Below are positions 8,090 to 16,268 of a stretch of 64,000 nt of DNA, piece after piece. This DNA comes from Reyranella massiliensis 521. Its GTDB lineage: Bacteria > Pseudomonadota > Alphaproteobacteria > Reyranellales > Reyranellaceae. The stretch is from positions 1,331,486-1,395,485 of the forward strand of contig NZ_HE997181.1 of assembly GCF_000312425.1 (NCBI RefSeq), in the 5' to 3' direction. Each line of letters starts with the position of its first letter. The first letter of the stretch is position 1. The position numbers and the translations under genes are program-made. The notes beneath the pieces were generated by a model, which saw only the letters and a program-made list of their open reading frames with translations, made no database searches and was not told where the DNA came from.

Positions 8090-8995
8090 ATGGAACAGTT
8101 CCTCCAGCAGATCGCCTCGGGCCTGGCCAACGGTGCCATCTATGCCTGCGTCGCCCTGGCGCTGGTGATGATCTACGTGTCGACGGACCACATCAATTTC
8201 GCCCAGGGCGAGATGGCGATGTTCTCGACCTATCTGAGCTGGCAGCTCATGACCTGGGGCCTGAGCTTCTGGGCGGCCTTCATCGTGGCCGTGGCGCTCT
8301 CCTTCGTGATGGGCGTACTGATCGAACGGTTGATCCTGAGACCGCTGCATAGCGCGCCGGTGCTGTCGATCATCGTAGTGTTCATCGGCCTGCTGGCGAT
8401 CTTCAATTCGGTCGCGGGCGCCATCTGGAGCTACCTGATCAAGGAATTTCCTTCGCCGTTTCCGAAGTCGAGCTTCGGCATCGCCGGCGTGATCGGGCCG
8501 CACCAGTTGGGCGTCGTGGTCGTGACGCTGCTCGTGCTGGGCCTGCTGTTCGTCTTCTTCCGCTACACCCCGCTCGGGCTGGCGATGCGGGCAGCCGCGC
8601 AGAATCCACAGATGGCGCGCCTGGTTGGCGTGCGCGTCGACTGGATGCTGGCGCTGGGCTGGGGACTTGCCTCTTCGATCGGCGCGGTCGCGGGCATCAT
8701 GGTGGCGCACATCGTTTACCTCGATCCCAATATGATGGCCGGCATTCTGCTCTATGCTTTCGCCAGCGCCCTGGTCGGAGGCATCTCGAACCCTGCCGGC
8801 GCGGTCGCGGGCGGGTTTATCGTCGGCGTGCTCGAAAACATGGTGGCCTACGCCGGCAACCAGATCGAGAAAGCGACCGGCATCTACATCATCGGCAACG
8901 GCGAGAAGCTCACCGTCGCCCTGATCATCGTCATCTTTGTCCTGACCGTGAAACCCGCCGGCCTGTTCGGCCGCGTCGTCGTGAAGAGGGTCTGA
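8090..8995 (+). CDS. livH: Branched-chain amino acid-type ABC transporter permease LivH
   Basis: A 301-residue polytopic inner-membrane permease. Family signs are GLANGAIYACVALALVMIY near the N-terminus, INFAQGEMAMFSTY, the cytoplasmic coupling region RAAAQNPQMARLVGVRVDW, and LVGGISNPAGAVAGGFIVGV near the C-terminus. About eight hydrophobic spans are visible. It pairs with LivM to form the translocation path for a substrate delivered by one or more of the three binding proteins encoded just downstream. The sequence does not say which amino acid or analogue is carried. Confidence 0.95.
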   Translation: MEQFLQQIASGLANGAIYACVALALVMIYVSTDHINFAQGEMAMFSTYLSWQLMTWGLSFWAAFIVAVALSFVMGVLIERLILRPLHSAPVLSIIVVFIGLLAIFNSVAGAIWSYLIKEFPSPFPKSSFGIAGVIGPHQLGVVVVTLLVLGLLFVFFRYTPLGLAMRAAAQNPQMARLVGVRVDWMLALGWGLASSIGAVAGIMVAHIVYLDPNMMAGILLYAFASALVGGISNPAGAVAGGFIVGVLENMVAYAGNQIEKATGIYIIGNGEKLTVALIIVIFVLTVKPAGLFGRVVVKRV

Positions 8996-8998
8996 GGT

Positions 8999-10003
8999 AT
9001 GGCCAGCGCGTCGAAAAAGTGGGTTCTCGGCATCGTCGTCTTGGCGTTCGTCGTTCCGCTCCTGAAGCCGTTCTTTCCTGACTTGATCTCGGACTATCGG
9101 CTGTTCCTGGTCAGCACCATGATCATCGCCTCGATCGCGGTGCTGGGGCTGAACCTGCTGACGGGCTTCAACGGCCAGTTCTCGCTGGGCCATGGCGCCT
9201 TCTACGCGGTGGGCGCCTACACCGCCGCCATTCTGATGGATCAGTTGAGCGTGCCCTACTGGGCGACGATCCCGGCAGCGGCGATCGTCTGTTTCATCGT
9301 AGGTTATCTGTTCGGTCTGCCGGCGCTGAAGCTCGAGGGCCACTACCTCGCGCTCGCGACCTTCGCGCTCGCCTTGGCGGTACCGCAGATCCTGAAATAC
9401 AAGTGGCTCGAGGGCCTGACCGGCGGCGTGCAGGGCATCGTACTGATGAAGCCCGAGGTGCCGTTCGGCCTGCCGCTGACGGAAGACCAGTGGCTCTACT
9501 ATTTCTGCCTGATCGTGATGGTGGTGTTGTTCTGGGCGGCCGCCAACATGCTGAACAGCCGCAGCGGACGCGCCATGATGGCGATTCGCGACCAGTACAT
9601 GGCGGCCGACACGATGGGCATCGACACCGCCCTCTACAAGACCGTCACCTTCGGCATCAGCGCGGCCTATACCGGCATCGCCGGTGCGCTTTCGGCGTCG
9701 GCCATCGCCTTCGTCGCACCCGACAGCTTCAACATCTTCCTGTCGATCAAGTTCCTGATCGGCCTGGTGGTGGGCGGCATCGGCTCACTGACCGGCTCGG
9801 TGATCGGCGGCGTCTTCTACGTGCTGGTCGACAACTCCGCTCAGGCACTCTCGCAGTTCGTGAAGAACGATCTTGGGGTGCCGTTCGACCTCTCGGCCTA
9901 TACCGTTTTCGGCGTTCTGCTGATCGCGATTATTTACCTGATGCCGATGGGAATTGCGGGCGGTGTTGCCATCGCCTGGCGCAAGATCAGGGGCGCCCGG
10001 TAA
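8999..10003 (+). CDS. livM: Branched-chain amino acid-type ABC transporter permease LivM
   Basis: A 334-residue inner-membrane permease, four bases after livH. Typical LivM segments are visible: LGLNLLTGFNGQFSLGHGAF, LPALKLEGHYLALATFALA, the coupling helix SRSGRAMMAIRDQYMAADTMGID, and VVGGIGSLTGSVIGGVFYVL. It is the last gene before a perfect hairpin, so the core transporter (G-F-H-M) is one unit and the binding proteins that follow are probably expressed separately. Confidence 0.95.
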   Translation: MASASKKWVLGIVVLAFVVPLLKPFFPDLISDYRLFLVSTMIIASIAVLGLNLLTGFNGQFSLGHGAFYAVGAYTAAILMDQLSVPYWATIPAAAIVCFIVGYLFGLPALKLEGHYLALATFALALAVPQILKYKWLEGLTGGVQGIVLMKPEVPFGLPLTEDQWLYYFCLIVMVVLFWAAANMLNSRSGRAMMAIRDQYMAADTMGIDTALYKTVTFGISAAYTGIAGALSASAIAFVAPDSFNIFLSIKFLIGLVVGGIGSLTGSVIGGVFYVLVDNSAQALSQFVKNDLGVPFDLSAYTVFGVLLIAIIYLMPMGIAGGVAIAWRKIRGAR

Positions 10004-10022
10004 GGGCGAAGCGCAATCGGAG

Positions 10023-10047
10023 TCTCCACTCGCATAGCGAGTGGAGA
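10023..10047. terminator. Perfect 11-bp inverted repeat after livM
   Basis: Arms 10023-10033 and 10037-10047 pair perfectly around the loop ATA, 20 bases beyond the livM stop. There is no T-run. Its architecture (CGC, three-base loop, GCG in the centre) resembles the palindrome after glmS, so it may be a terminator or a dispersed intergenic palindrome. Confidence 0.5.
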
Positions 10048-10133
10048 GGGGCGGTCTGCCCGAATCGTGTGCAGATGAGACGAACGCCCGGTTGTATCGA
10101 CCGCAGCGTCGCACGCACTTAATGCCTCTTTAA

Positions 10134-10154
10134 TTCGCCCATATTTCGGGCGAA
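10134..10154. promoter_or_regulatory. Inverted repeat upstream of the first liv binding-protein gene
   Basis: TTCGCCC (10134-10140) and GGGCGAA (10148-10154) flank a 7-base AT-rich loop, ending 38 bases before the GTG start of the first binding protein. The spacing suits an operator or a leader hairpin. No regulator gene is adjacent, so its role is only inferred. Confidence 0.35.
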
Positions 10155-10192
10155 CATCATTCTTAGCCTATGAATAAAGGGAGGGTGTAAAC

Positions 10193-11413
10193 GTGAAGAC
10201 GAGTAGACGTGGTTTTGTAGGTGGTGCGTCCGCACTGGCGTTGTTCTCCGGCTCGACAGCCGCATTCGCCCAGAAGAAGTATTCCGATGGCGCGAGCGAT
10301 ACGGAAATCAAGATCGGCCACACCGGCCCCTATAGCGGCCCCGCATCATCCTATGGACAGATCGGCAAGACGCTCGAAGCCTATTGGAAGAGCGTGAACG
10401 ATGCAGGCGGCGTCAACGGCCGCAAGGTCAAGTTCCTGACGCTCGACGACGGCTACAATCCGGCGAAGATCGTGGAACTGACCCGCCAGCTCGTCGAGCA
10501 GGAAAAGGTGCTGTGCCTTTTCAATACGCTCGGCACGGCCAACAACACCGCCATCCACAAGTACATGAACCAGAAGAAGGTGCCGCAGCTCTATGTGGCG
10601 ACTGGCGCATCGAAGTGGGGCAAGCCCAAGGAATTCCCGTGGACGATGGGCTTCCAGCCCGACTACCACACCGAGGGCGTGATCTATGCCAAGCACATTC
10701 TGGCGAATGTGAAGGATGCGAAGATCGGCGTGCTGATGCAGAACGACGATTACGGCAAGGATTACTGGGACGGCTTCAAAGAAGGCCTGGGCAAGGATGC
10801 CAACAAGGTCGTGAAGCACGTGACCTTCGAAGTCACCGATCCCACGGTCGACAGCCAGATCATCCAGCTGAAGGACTCCGGCGCCAACGTCTTCTTCAAC
10901 ATCGCCACGCCCAAGGCGGCCGCGCAGGCGATCCGTAAGGCGGCCGATATCGGCTGGAAGCCGGTACAGTATCTCAACAACGTGTCGGCGTCGGTCGGCT
11001 CGGTGATGAAGCCCGCGGGCCTGGACAACAGCCAGGGCATCATCACGGCGCAGTATCTCAAGGACCCGACCGACAAGCAGTGGGAGAACACCGACGACTT
11101 CAAGGCCTGGATCGCCTGGATGGACAAGTGGATGCCGGGCTCCAACAAGGCCGACGCCAATCACGTGTTCGGCTTCGCGGTCGCCAGCCTGATGCACGAG
11201 ACTCTGAAGAAGTGCGGCAACGAGCTGACGCGCGAGAACGTCATGCGACAGGCGGCTAACTTCCAGAAGTACAAGCTGCCGCTGCTTCTGCCGGGCATCA
11301 CCATCAACACCAGCCCGACGGATTTCTATCCGATCCAGTCGGTGCAGCTTGCCCGCTTCAAGGGCGAAAGCTGGGATCTGTTCGGCGACATCATGTCGGC
11401 CGAAGGTTCCTGA
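10193..11413 (+). CDS. Leu/Ile/Val-type periplasmic substrate-binding protein, tandem paralogue 1
   Basis: A 406-residue periplasmic-binding protein of the branched-chain amino acid (type 1) fold. The N-terminus MKTSRRGFVGG carries a twin-arginine pair at 5-6, then a hydrophobic core and probable cleavage after AFA (residue 26). The mature protein starts with EIKIGHTGPYSGPASSYG, the ligand-cleft segment of the family, and contains GVNGRKVKFLTLDDGYNP and GVLMQNDDYGKDYWDG. The start is GTG, with GGGAGGG a few bases upstream. It lies downstream of livGFHM and is followed by two paralogues of the same length and a strong intrinsic terminator. The ligand cannot be deduced; related proteins bind amides, aromatic acids or amino acids. 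Confidence 0.93.
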   Translation: MKTSRRGFVGGASALALFSGSTAAFAQKKYSDGASDTEIKIGHTGPYSGPASSYGQIGKTLEAYWKSVNDAGGVNGRKVKFLTLDDGYNPAKIVELTRQLVEQEKVLCLFNTLGTANNTAIHKYMNQKKVPQLYVATGASKWGKPKEFPWTMGFQPDYHTEGVIYAKHILANVKDAKIGVLMQNDDYGKDYWDGFKEGLGKDANKVVKHVTFEVTDPTVDSQIIQLKDSGANVFFNIATPKAAAQAIRKAADIGWKPVQYLNNVSASVGSVMKPAGLDNSQGIITAQYLKDPTDKQWENTDDFKAWIAWMDKWMPGSNKADANHVFGFAVASLMHETLKKCGNELTRENVMRQAANFQKYKLPLLLPGITINTSPTDFYPIQSVQLARFKGESWDLFGDIMSAEGS

Positions 11414-11435
11414 GAGGCACAGAGACAAATGCCGG

Positions 11436-11467
11436 GAAGGCCGCCGAAAGGCGGCCTTCTCTTTTTT
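11436..11467 (+). terminator. Rho-independent terminator after binding protein 1
   Basis: A perfect 10-bp stem (11436-11445 with 11450-11459), a GAAA tetraloop and a following TCTTTTTT tract form a textbook intrinsic terminator 22 bases after the stop codon. Paralogue 2 therefore probably has its own promoter or relies on read-through. Confidence 0.9.
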
Positions 11468-11511
11468 GCCCCATTCGGCAGGCAAGCACGCGCCCGGTTT
11501 TTGTCGGGGGT

Positions 11512-12732
11512 ATGTGCATGCGTAGGCGTGGTTTCGTAGGCGGGGCATCCGCTGCGACGTTGCTTCTTGCTTCGGGGGCGGCCGGCCAGAAGAAATACGA
11601 CGACGGCGCCAGCGATACGGAAATCAAGATCGGCCATACCGGCCCGTACAGTGGGCCGGCTTCTTCCCTCGGTATCATCGGCAAGTGCATCGACGCCTAT
11701 TGGAAGAGCGTGAACGATACGGGCGGCATCAACGGTCGCAAGATCCGTTTCATGTCCCTCGACGACGGCTATTCGCCTGCCAAGACCGTGGAGCTCGTGC
11801 GCCGGCTCGTCGAACAGGAGAAGGTGTTCTGCCTGTTCGATACGCTCGGAACGCCCAGCAACACGGCGATCCACAAATATCTGAACCAGAAGAAGGTGCC
11901 GCAGCTTTACGTCGCCTCCGCGGCATCGAAGTGGGGCAAGCCCAAGGAATACCCTTGGACGATGGGCTTTCAGCCCGACTACCACACCGAAGGGGCGATC
12001 TATGCGCGCCACATCCTGGCCAATGTCGTGGACCCGCGCATTGCCGTCCTGATGCAAAACGACGACTACGGCAAAGACTACTGGGAGGGCTTCAAGAAGG
12101 GCCTCGGTGCCGATGCCGCCCGCAGGGTCGTGAAGCACGTGACCTACGAGGTTGCCGATCCCACGGTCGACAGCCAGATGATCCAGCTCGCGGCTTCCGG
12201 CGCCAACGTCTTCTTCAACGTCACGACACCCAAGGCGGCCGCGCAGGCGATTCGCAAGGCGGCGGATCTCGGCTGGAAGCCCGTTCACTACCTCAACATC
12301 GTCTCGGCGTCGGTGGGAACCGTGATGAAGCCTGCCGGGCTGGAGAACGGGCAGGGCACCATTACCGCACAGTATCTCAAGGACCCGACCGATCCGCAGT
12401 GGGACGACGATCCCGAGATGACGGCATGGCGGGCCTGGATGAGCAGGTGGATGCCGGGCGCCGTTCAGGCCGACGCCAACTACGTCTTTGCCTATGCGGT
12501 CACCTCGCTGATGCACGAGACGCTGAAGAAGTGCGGCGACGACCTCACGCGCGCGAATCTGATGCGCCAGGCCGCCAGTCATCAGAAACTGCGTGTGCCG
12601 CTGCTGCTGCCGGGCATCACCGTCAACACCGGCCCTGCGGATTTCTACCCCGTCCAGTCCATGCGGCTCGCCCGCTTCAAGGGCGCGAGCTGGGATCTAT
12701 TCGGCGACGTGCTGCACGCCGAGAGTGCCTGA
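11512..12732 (+). CDS. Leu/Ile/Val-type periplasmic substrate-binding protein, tandem paralogue 2
   Basis: A 406-residue paralogue of the genes on either side, with the same landmarks: EIKIGHTGPYSGPASSLG, NQKKVPQLYVASAASKWGKP, MQNDDYGKDYWEG, LLLPGITVNTGPADFYPVQ. The N-terminus MCMRRRGFVGG has a triple-Arg Tat-like motif followed by a short hydrophobic stretch. The ATG at 11512 aligns exactly with the paralogues' starts; the in-frame ATG at 11518 has better spacing from the upstream GGGGG and is an alternative. Substitutions relative to paralogue 1 (IIGKCID for QIGKTLE, LEDP-type differences in the C-terminal lobe) suggest a different ligand preference. It is bounded by terminator-like hairpins on both sides. 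Confidence 0.92.
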   Translation: MCMRRRGFVGGASAATLLLASGAAGQKKYDDGASDTEIKIGHTGPYSGPASSLGIIGKCIDAYWKSVNDTGGINGRKIRFMSLDDGYSPAKTVELVRRLVEQEKVFCLFDTLGTPSNTAIHKYLNQKKVPQLYVASAASKWGKPKEYPWTMGFQPDYHTEGAIYARHILANVVDPRIAVLMQNDDYGKDYWEGFKKGLGADAARRVVKHVTYEVADPTVDSQMIQLAASGANVFFNVTTPKAAAQAIRKAADLGWKPVHYLNIVSASVGTVMKPAGLENGQGTITAQYLKDPTDPQWDDDPEMTAWRAWMSRWMPGAVQADANYVFAYAVTSLMHETLKKCGDDLTRANLMRQAASHQKLRVPLLLPGITVNTGPADFYPVQSMRLARFKGASWDLFGDVLHAESA

Positions 12733-12753
12733 ACGCAGATGTCGGAGTGAGCA

Positions 12754-12781
12754 AGGGCCGTCGATATCCAGCGACGGCCTT
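12754..12781 (+). terminator. Probable terminator after binding protein 2
   Basis: GGCCGTCG (12756-12763) pairs with CGACGGCC (12772-12779), extended by a G-T and an A-T pair, around an 8-base loop. A T/C-rich tract (TTCTCCCTTCTT) follows. It sits 22 bases after the stop codon, like the terminator after paralogue 1. Confidence 0.7.
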
Positions 12782-12923
12782 CTCCCTTCTTGTGCGCTGC
12801 ACCATCCAAATGGTCTCAACAGCTCGCGCGTTTTTCGCTTTCCAAGCCTCAAATTTCGCGCAACCCTGTTCTGCATAAAACACAAATCGGGGAGTTGAAG
12901 CGCGTCAAACCAAGGAGGCAACG

Positions 12924-14144
12924 TTGAAGACCAGCAGGCGTACTTTCCTGAGCGGCGTATCGACCGCCGCTGTCTTGTCCGCGTCAGGCGTAGCGTTTGC
13001 CCAGAAGAAGTACGACGAGGGAGCGACCGACAAAGAGATCAGGATCGGTCACACCAACCCCTATAGCGGGCCGGCCTCGGCGTATGGCGTGATCGGCAAG
13101 ACGATCGAAGCTTATTGGAAGAGCGTGAACGAGGCGGGCGGCATCAATGGCCGCATGGTCAGGTTCCTCACCCGCGACGACGGCTACAATCCTTCCAAGA
13201 CCGTCGAGATGATCCGCGAACTGGTCGAGCAGGAGAAGGTGCTCTGCACTTTCAACACGCTCGGTACGCCGACCAATACGGCGATCCACAAGTACATGAA
13301 CCAGAAGAAGGTGCCGCAGCTCTTCGTCGCCACCGGCGCGTCGAAGTGGGGCAAGCCGAAGGAGTTTCCGTGGACGATGGGCTTCCAGCCCGATTACCAC
13401 ACCGAAGGCGTGATCTATGCCAAGCACATTCTGGCGAATGTGAAGGATCCGAAGATCGGCGTGCTGATGCAGAACGACGACTACGGCAAGGACTACTGGG
13501 AAGGCTTCAAGGAAGGCCTGGGCAAGGACGCCAACAGGGTGTCCAAGCATGTCACCTATGAGGTGACGGACCCGACAGTCGACAGCCAGGTGATTCAGCT
13601 GAAGGACTCCGGCGCCAACGTCTTCTTCAACATCTCGACGCCGAAGTTTGCCGCCCAGGCGATCCGCAAGGCCGCCGATATCGGTTGGAAGCCGGCGCAG
13701 TACCTCAACAACGTGTCAGCCTCGGTCGCTTCGACCATGAAGCCGGCAGGTTTCGAGAACAGCCAGGGCATCATCACCGCGGCCTATCTGATGGATCCCA
13801 CGGACAAGCAGTGGGACGACAACGCCGACATGAAGGCGTGGCGGGCCTGGATGGCCAAGTCCAACCCACAGGGCAACGTGACCGACGCGTCGAACGTGTT
13901 CGCCTATGCCGTCTCCTTCCTGATGCACGAGACGCTGAAGAAGTGCGGTGACAACCTGACGCGCGCGAACGTCATGCGTCAGGCAGCCAATCACCAGAAG
14001 CTCAAGGTGCCGCTGCTGCTGCCAGGAATCACCGTCAGTACCAGCCCGACGGATTTCTATCCGATCCAGGCCGTCCAGCTTCAGCGCTTCCAGGGGGAGA
14101 CCTGGCACCTGTTCGGCGATGTCATGCACGCCGAAAGCAGCTGA
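12924..14144 (+). CDS. Leu/Ile/Val-type periplasmic substrate-binding protein, tandem paralogue 3
   Basis: A 406-residue third copy of the binding-protein array. MKTSRRTFLSG matches the Tat consensus S-R-R-x-F-L best of the three, with cleavage likely after AFA (residue 26). The mature part shares EIRIGHTNPYSGPASAYG and the NQKKVPQLFVATGASKWGKP stretch with paralogue 1, and the long block around TMGFQPDYHTEGVIYAKHIL is identical to paralogue 1, so 1 and 3 look closer to each other than to 2. In the cleft region HTNPYSG replaces HTGPYSG. The start is TTG, supported by AAGGAGG at 12912-12918. A structured region follows before the converging EF-hand gene. Confidence 0.92.
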   Translation: MKTSRRTFLSGVSTAAVLSASGVAFAQKKYDEGATDKEIRIGHTNPYSGPASAYGVIGKTIEAYWKSVNEAGGINGRMVRFLTRDDGYNPSKTVEMIRELVEQEKVLCTFNTLGTPTNTAIHKYMNQKKVPQLFVATGASKWGKPKEFPWTMGFQPDYHTEGVIYAKHILANVKDPKIGVLMQNDDYGKDYWEGFKEGLGKDANRVSKHVTYEVTDPTVDSQVIQLKDSGANVFFNISTPKFAAQAIRKAADIGWKPAQYLNNVSASVASTMKPAGFENSQGIITAAYLMDPTDKQWDDNADMKAWRAWMAKSNPQGNVTDASNVFAYAVSFLMHETLKKCGDNLTRANVMRQAANHQKLKVPLLLPGITVSTSPTDFYPIQAVQLQRFQGETWHLFGDVMHAESS

Positions 14145-14154
14145 TCTCCTGATT

Positions 14155-14199
14155 CCTCCGCTCCCGATCGCCCGCTGCGGCGGCCTTTGGGGGCGGAGG
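14155..14199. terminator. Long hairpin between convergent binding protein 3 and EF-hand gene
   Basis: CCTCCGCTCCC (14155-14165) pairs with GGGGGCGGAGG (14189-14199) with one wobble, around a 23-base GC-rich loop. It fills the gap between two converging stop codons and so could terminate transcription from either side. There is no T-run. Confidence 0.4.
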
Positions 14200-14201
14200 G
14201 A

Positions 14202-14630
14202 CTATTTGCGCTGCAGCGCCTGGCGGCACTCGGCGGAGTCGATGCGGCCGTTCTTGTCGAGGTCGCAGCGCACGAAGTTGCGCTCGCCCTGGGCCATGAA
14301 CTCCGCGAGCGTCACGACACCATCCTTGTCCGTGTCGAGACGCTGGAAGTAGCTCGACTGGCGGCTGGCCTGACGGTCGCTCGGCAGGACGCTGTTGCCG
14401 GCGGCCGGGGTGCGGGCAAAGAGTTCGTCCTGGCTCAACTTGCCGTCGCTATTGGTGTCGAGCCGCTTGAAACGGGCTTCCTGGCCCGCATTCCACTCGT
14501 CTCGGTCGACCGCACCATCCTTGTTGGTGTCGTAACGCATGACGCCACTGGTGTTGCTGCGGGATTGCTGGGCGAGAGCAGGGGCGGCCAGGCCGAGCAC
14601 GGCCGCGGCGAGAAGGATGAGCTTGAGCAT
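14202..14630 (-). CDS. Small exported EF-hand protein
   Basis: A 142-residue protein with a Sec signal peptide (MLKLILLAAAVLGLAAPALA, cleavage near residue 20) and four EF-hand loops: DTNKDGAVDRDE (34-45), DTNSDGKLSQDE (58-69), DTDKDGVVTLAE (99-110) and DLDKNGRIDSAE (123-134). All four keep the Asp/Asn positions at loop positions 1, 3 and 5 and the Glu at 12, so this is a compact four-site Ca2+ binder of the periplasm. There is no other domain. It shares its design with the larger EF-hand protein at 5188-6315, but without the Pro/Ala linker. Upstream is the divergent gor gene. Confidence 0.88.
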   Translation of the reverse strand: MLKLILLAAAVLGLAAPALAQQSRSNTSGVMRYDTNKDGAVDRDEWNAGQEARFKRLDTNSDGKLSQDELFARTPAAGNSVLPSDRQASRQSSYFQRLDTDKDGVVTLAEFMAQGERNFVRCDLDKNGRIDSAECRQALQRK

Positions 14631-14767
14631 ATCTATCCTATAGGTTGTGTCAGAGACAATCTATACAATCATAAGTCTCCTTACCGCGCCTTGTGAGCCC
14701 CGATATAGTCCGGCCCGCGACCGAATTATGGCCGCGTTGAGGTTTTGTTCTCCTCTGGGGATATCCC

Positions 14768-16162
14768 ATGGCCTACGACTACGATCTTTTCGTCATCGGT
14801 GCCGGTTCGGGCGGCGTGCGCGCTTCGCGCATTGCGGCGGGCCATGGTGCGCGCGTCGGAATCTGCGAAGACTACCGCGTCGGCGGGACCTGCGTGATCC
14901 GCGGCTGCGTGCCGAAGAAGCTTCTGGTCTACGGGTCGAAGTTCGCGCACGAGTTCGAGGACGCCGAGGCCTTCGGCTGGACGGTGCCGGCGCCTACGCA
15001 CTCCTGGCCGACCTTGCGGGACAATGTGAACAGGGAAGTGGATCGCCTGAACGCGGTCTACCTGCGGCTGCTCGACGGTGCCGGCGTGAAGCTGCATATG
15101 GGGCGCGGCCGCCTGATGGATCGCCATACGATTCAGGTCGGCGACGAGACCATCACTGCCGACAAGATTCTGATCGCCACCGGCGGCCACCCCGTGATCC
15201 CGCCGATTCCGGGCCGCGAACACGCCATAACCTCGAACGAAGCGTTCCACCTCGCCGAATTCCCCAGGCGCATCACCATCGTCGGTGGCGGCTACATCGC
15301 CGTGGAGTTCGCGGGCATCTTCAACGGCCTGGGGGCGAAGGTCGATCTGGTGTTGCGGCGCGATCGCGTGCTGCGCGGCTTCGACGAGGAATGCCGGACT
15401 TTCGTGCACCAGGCGTTGGGCGACAGCGGTATCCGGCTTCGCACCGAGATGGAGATCGGCCGCATCGTGGCGAAGGGCGCGGATGGCAAGAGCGGTCCCT
15501 TCGAGATCCACACCCCGCATGGCGGCATGTTCGAAACCGATTGCGTCCTGTACGCGACGGGGCGTGCGCCCAATACCTCGGGCCTCGGGCTGGAAAAGGC
15601 GGGCGTTCAGCTCGACAAGGCGGGGGCCATCGCCGTCGACGAATGGTCGAAGACGACCGCGGAGAATATCTGGGCCGTGGGCGACGTCACGGACCGGATC
15701 AACCTGACGCCGGTCGCCATCATGGAGGGGCACTGCTTTGCCGACACCGAGTTCGGCAACAAGCCGCGCAAGGCCGATCATCGCGACGTACCGTCGGCCG
15801 TCTTCTGCCAGCCCGAGCTTGCCAATGTCGGTCTGACCGAGGAGCAGGCGAAACTGCAACTGGGTGAGTTGCGCGTCTTTACGGCCGCCTTCCGGCCGAT
15901 GAAGTACACGATCTCCGGTCGGCACCAGCGGACCTTCATGAAGCTGATCGTCGAGGCGGCGACCGACAAGGTCGTGGGCATCCACATGGTGGGCGACGAT
16001 GCCGCCGAGCTAATCCAGGGGCTGGCCGTGGCTGTGAAGGCTGGGGCCACCAAGGCCCAGTTCGACGCCACCGTCGGCATCCATCCGACGGCCGGCGAGG
16101 AATTCGTCACCATGCGCACGGCACGGGCCGATTCGACTCCCGAAAGGGCAGCCGCAGAGTGA
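14768..16162 (+). CDS. gor: Glutathione-disulfide reductase
   Basis: A 464-residue flavoprotein disulfide reductase that regenerates GSH from GSSG with NADPH. It has the N-terminal FAD motif GAGSGG (residues 11-16) and the redox-active disulfide in [13 protein letters not shown] (Cys42 and Cys47). The GxGxxA-type NADPH fold is at [18 protein letters not shown], followed by the Arg residues of [11 protein letters not shown] that favour [13 protein letters not shown] and [17 protein letters not shown] are FAD-binding, and the C-terminal active-site His/Glu pair is in HPTAGEEF (about H439 and E444). The motif [10 protein letters not shown] separates it from dihydrolipoamide and mercuric reductases. 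It is preceded by a short leader and transcribed away from the EF-hand gene. Confidence 0.95.
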   Translation: MAYDYDLFVIGAGSGGVRASRIAAGHGARVGICEDYRVGGTCVIRGCVPKKLLVYGSKFAHEFEDAEAFGWTVPAPTHSWPTLRDNVNREVDRLNAVYLRLLDGAGVKLHMGRGRLMDRHTIQVGDETITADKILIATGGHPVIPPIPGREHAITSNEAFHLAEFPRRITIVGGGYIAVEFAGIFNGLGAKVDLVLRRDRVLRGFDEECRTFVHQALGDSGIRLRTEMEIGRIVAKGADGKSGPFEIHTPHGGMFETDCVLYATGRAPNTSGLGLEKAGVQLDKAGAIAVDEWSKTTAENIWAVGDVTDRINLTPVAIMEGHCFADTEFGNKPRKADHRDVPSAVFCQPELANVGLTEEQAKLQLGELRVFTAAFRPMKYTISGRHQRTFMKLIVEAATDKVVGIHMVGDDAAELIQGLAVAVKAGATKAQFDATVGIHPTAGEEFVTMRTARADSTPERAAAE

Positions 16163-16167
16163 TTTTT

Positions 16168-16181
16168 GGGCCTTCCGGCCC
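16168..16181 (+). terminator. Short hairpin after gor
   Basis: GGGCC (16168-16172) and GGCCC (16177-16181) flank TTCC a few bases after the gor stop, followed by GGCTGGTCTTTT. The stem is only 5 bp and the T-tract is displaced, so this is a weak terminator candidate. Confidence 0.35.
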
Positions 16182-16268
16182 GGCTGGTCTTTTATCCACA
16201 GCGCGTATAGGTTCACCACCCCCGAAGCGGCCCCCTTTGTTCCTGGTCGCCGGGTTCAGGAGGAGTCG

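Noticed and set aside
10193-14144. The three receptor genes as a recent duplication mediated by a mobile element
   Set aside because: No inverted terminal repeats, target duplications or transposase genes lie near them, and the copies differ throughout, so the duplication is old.
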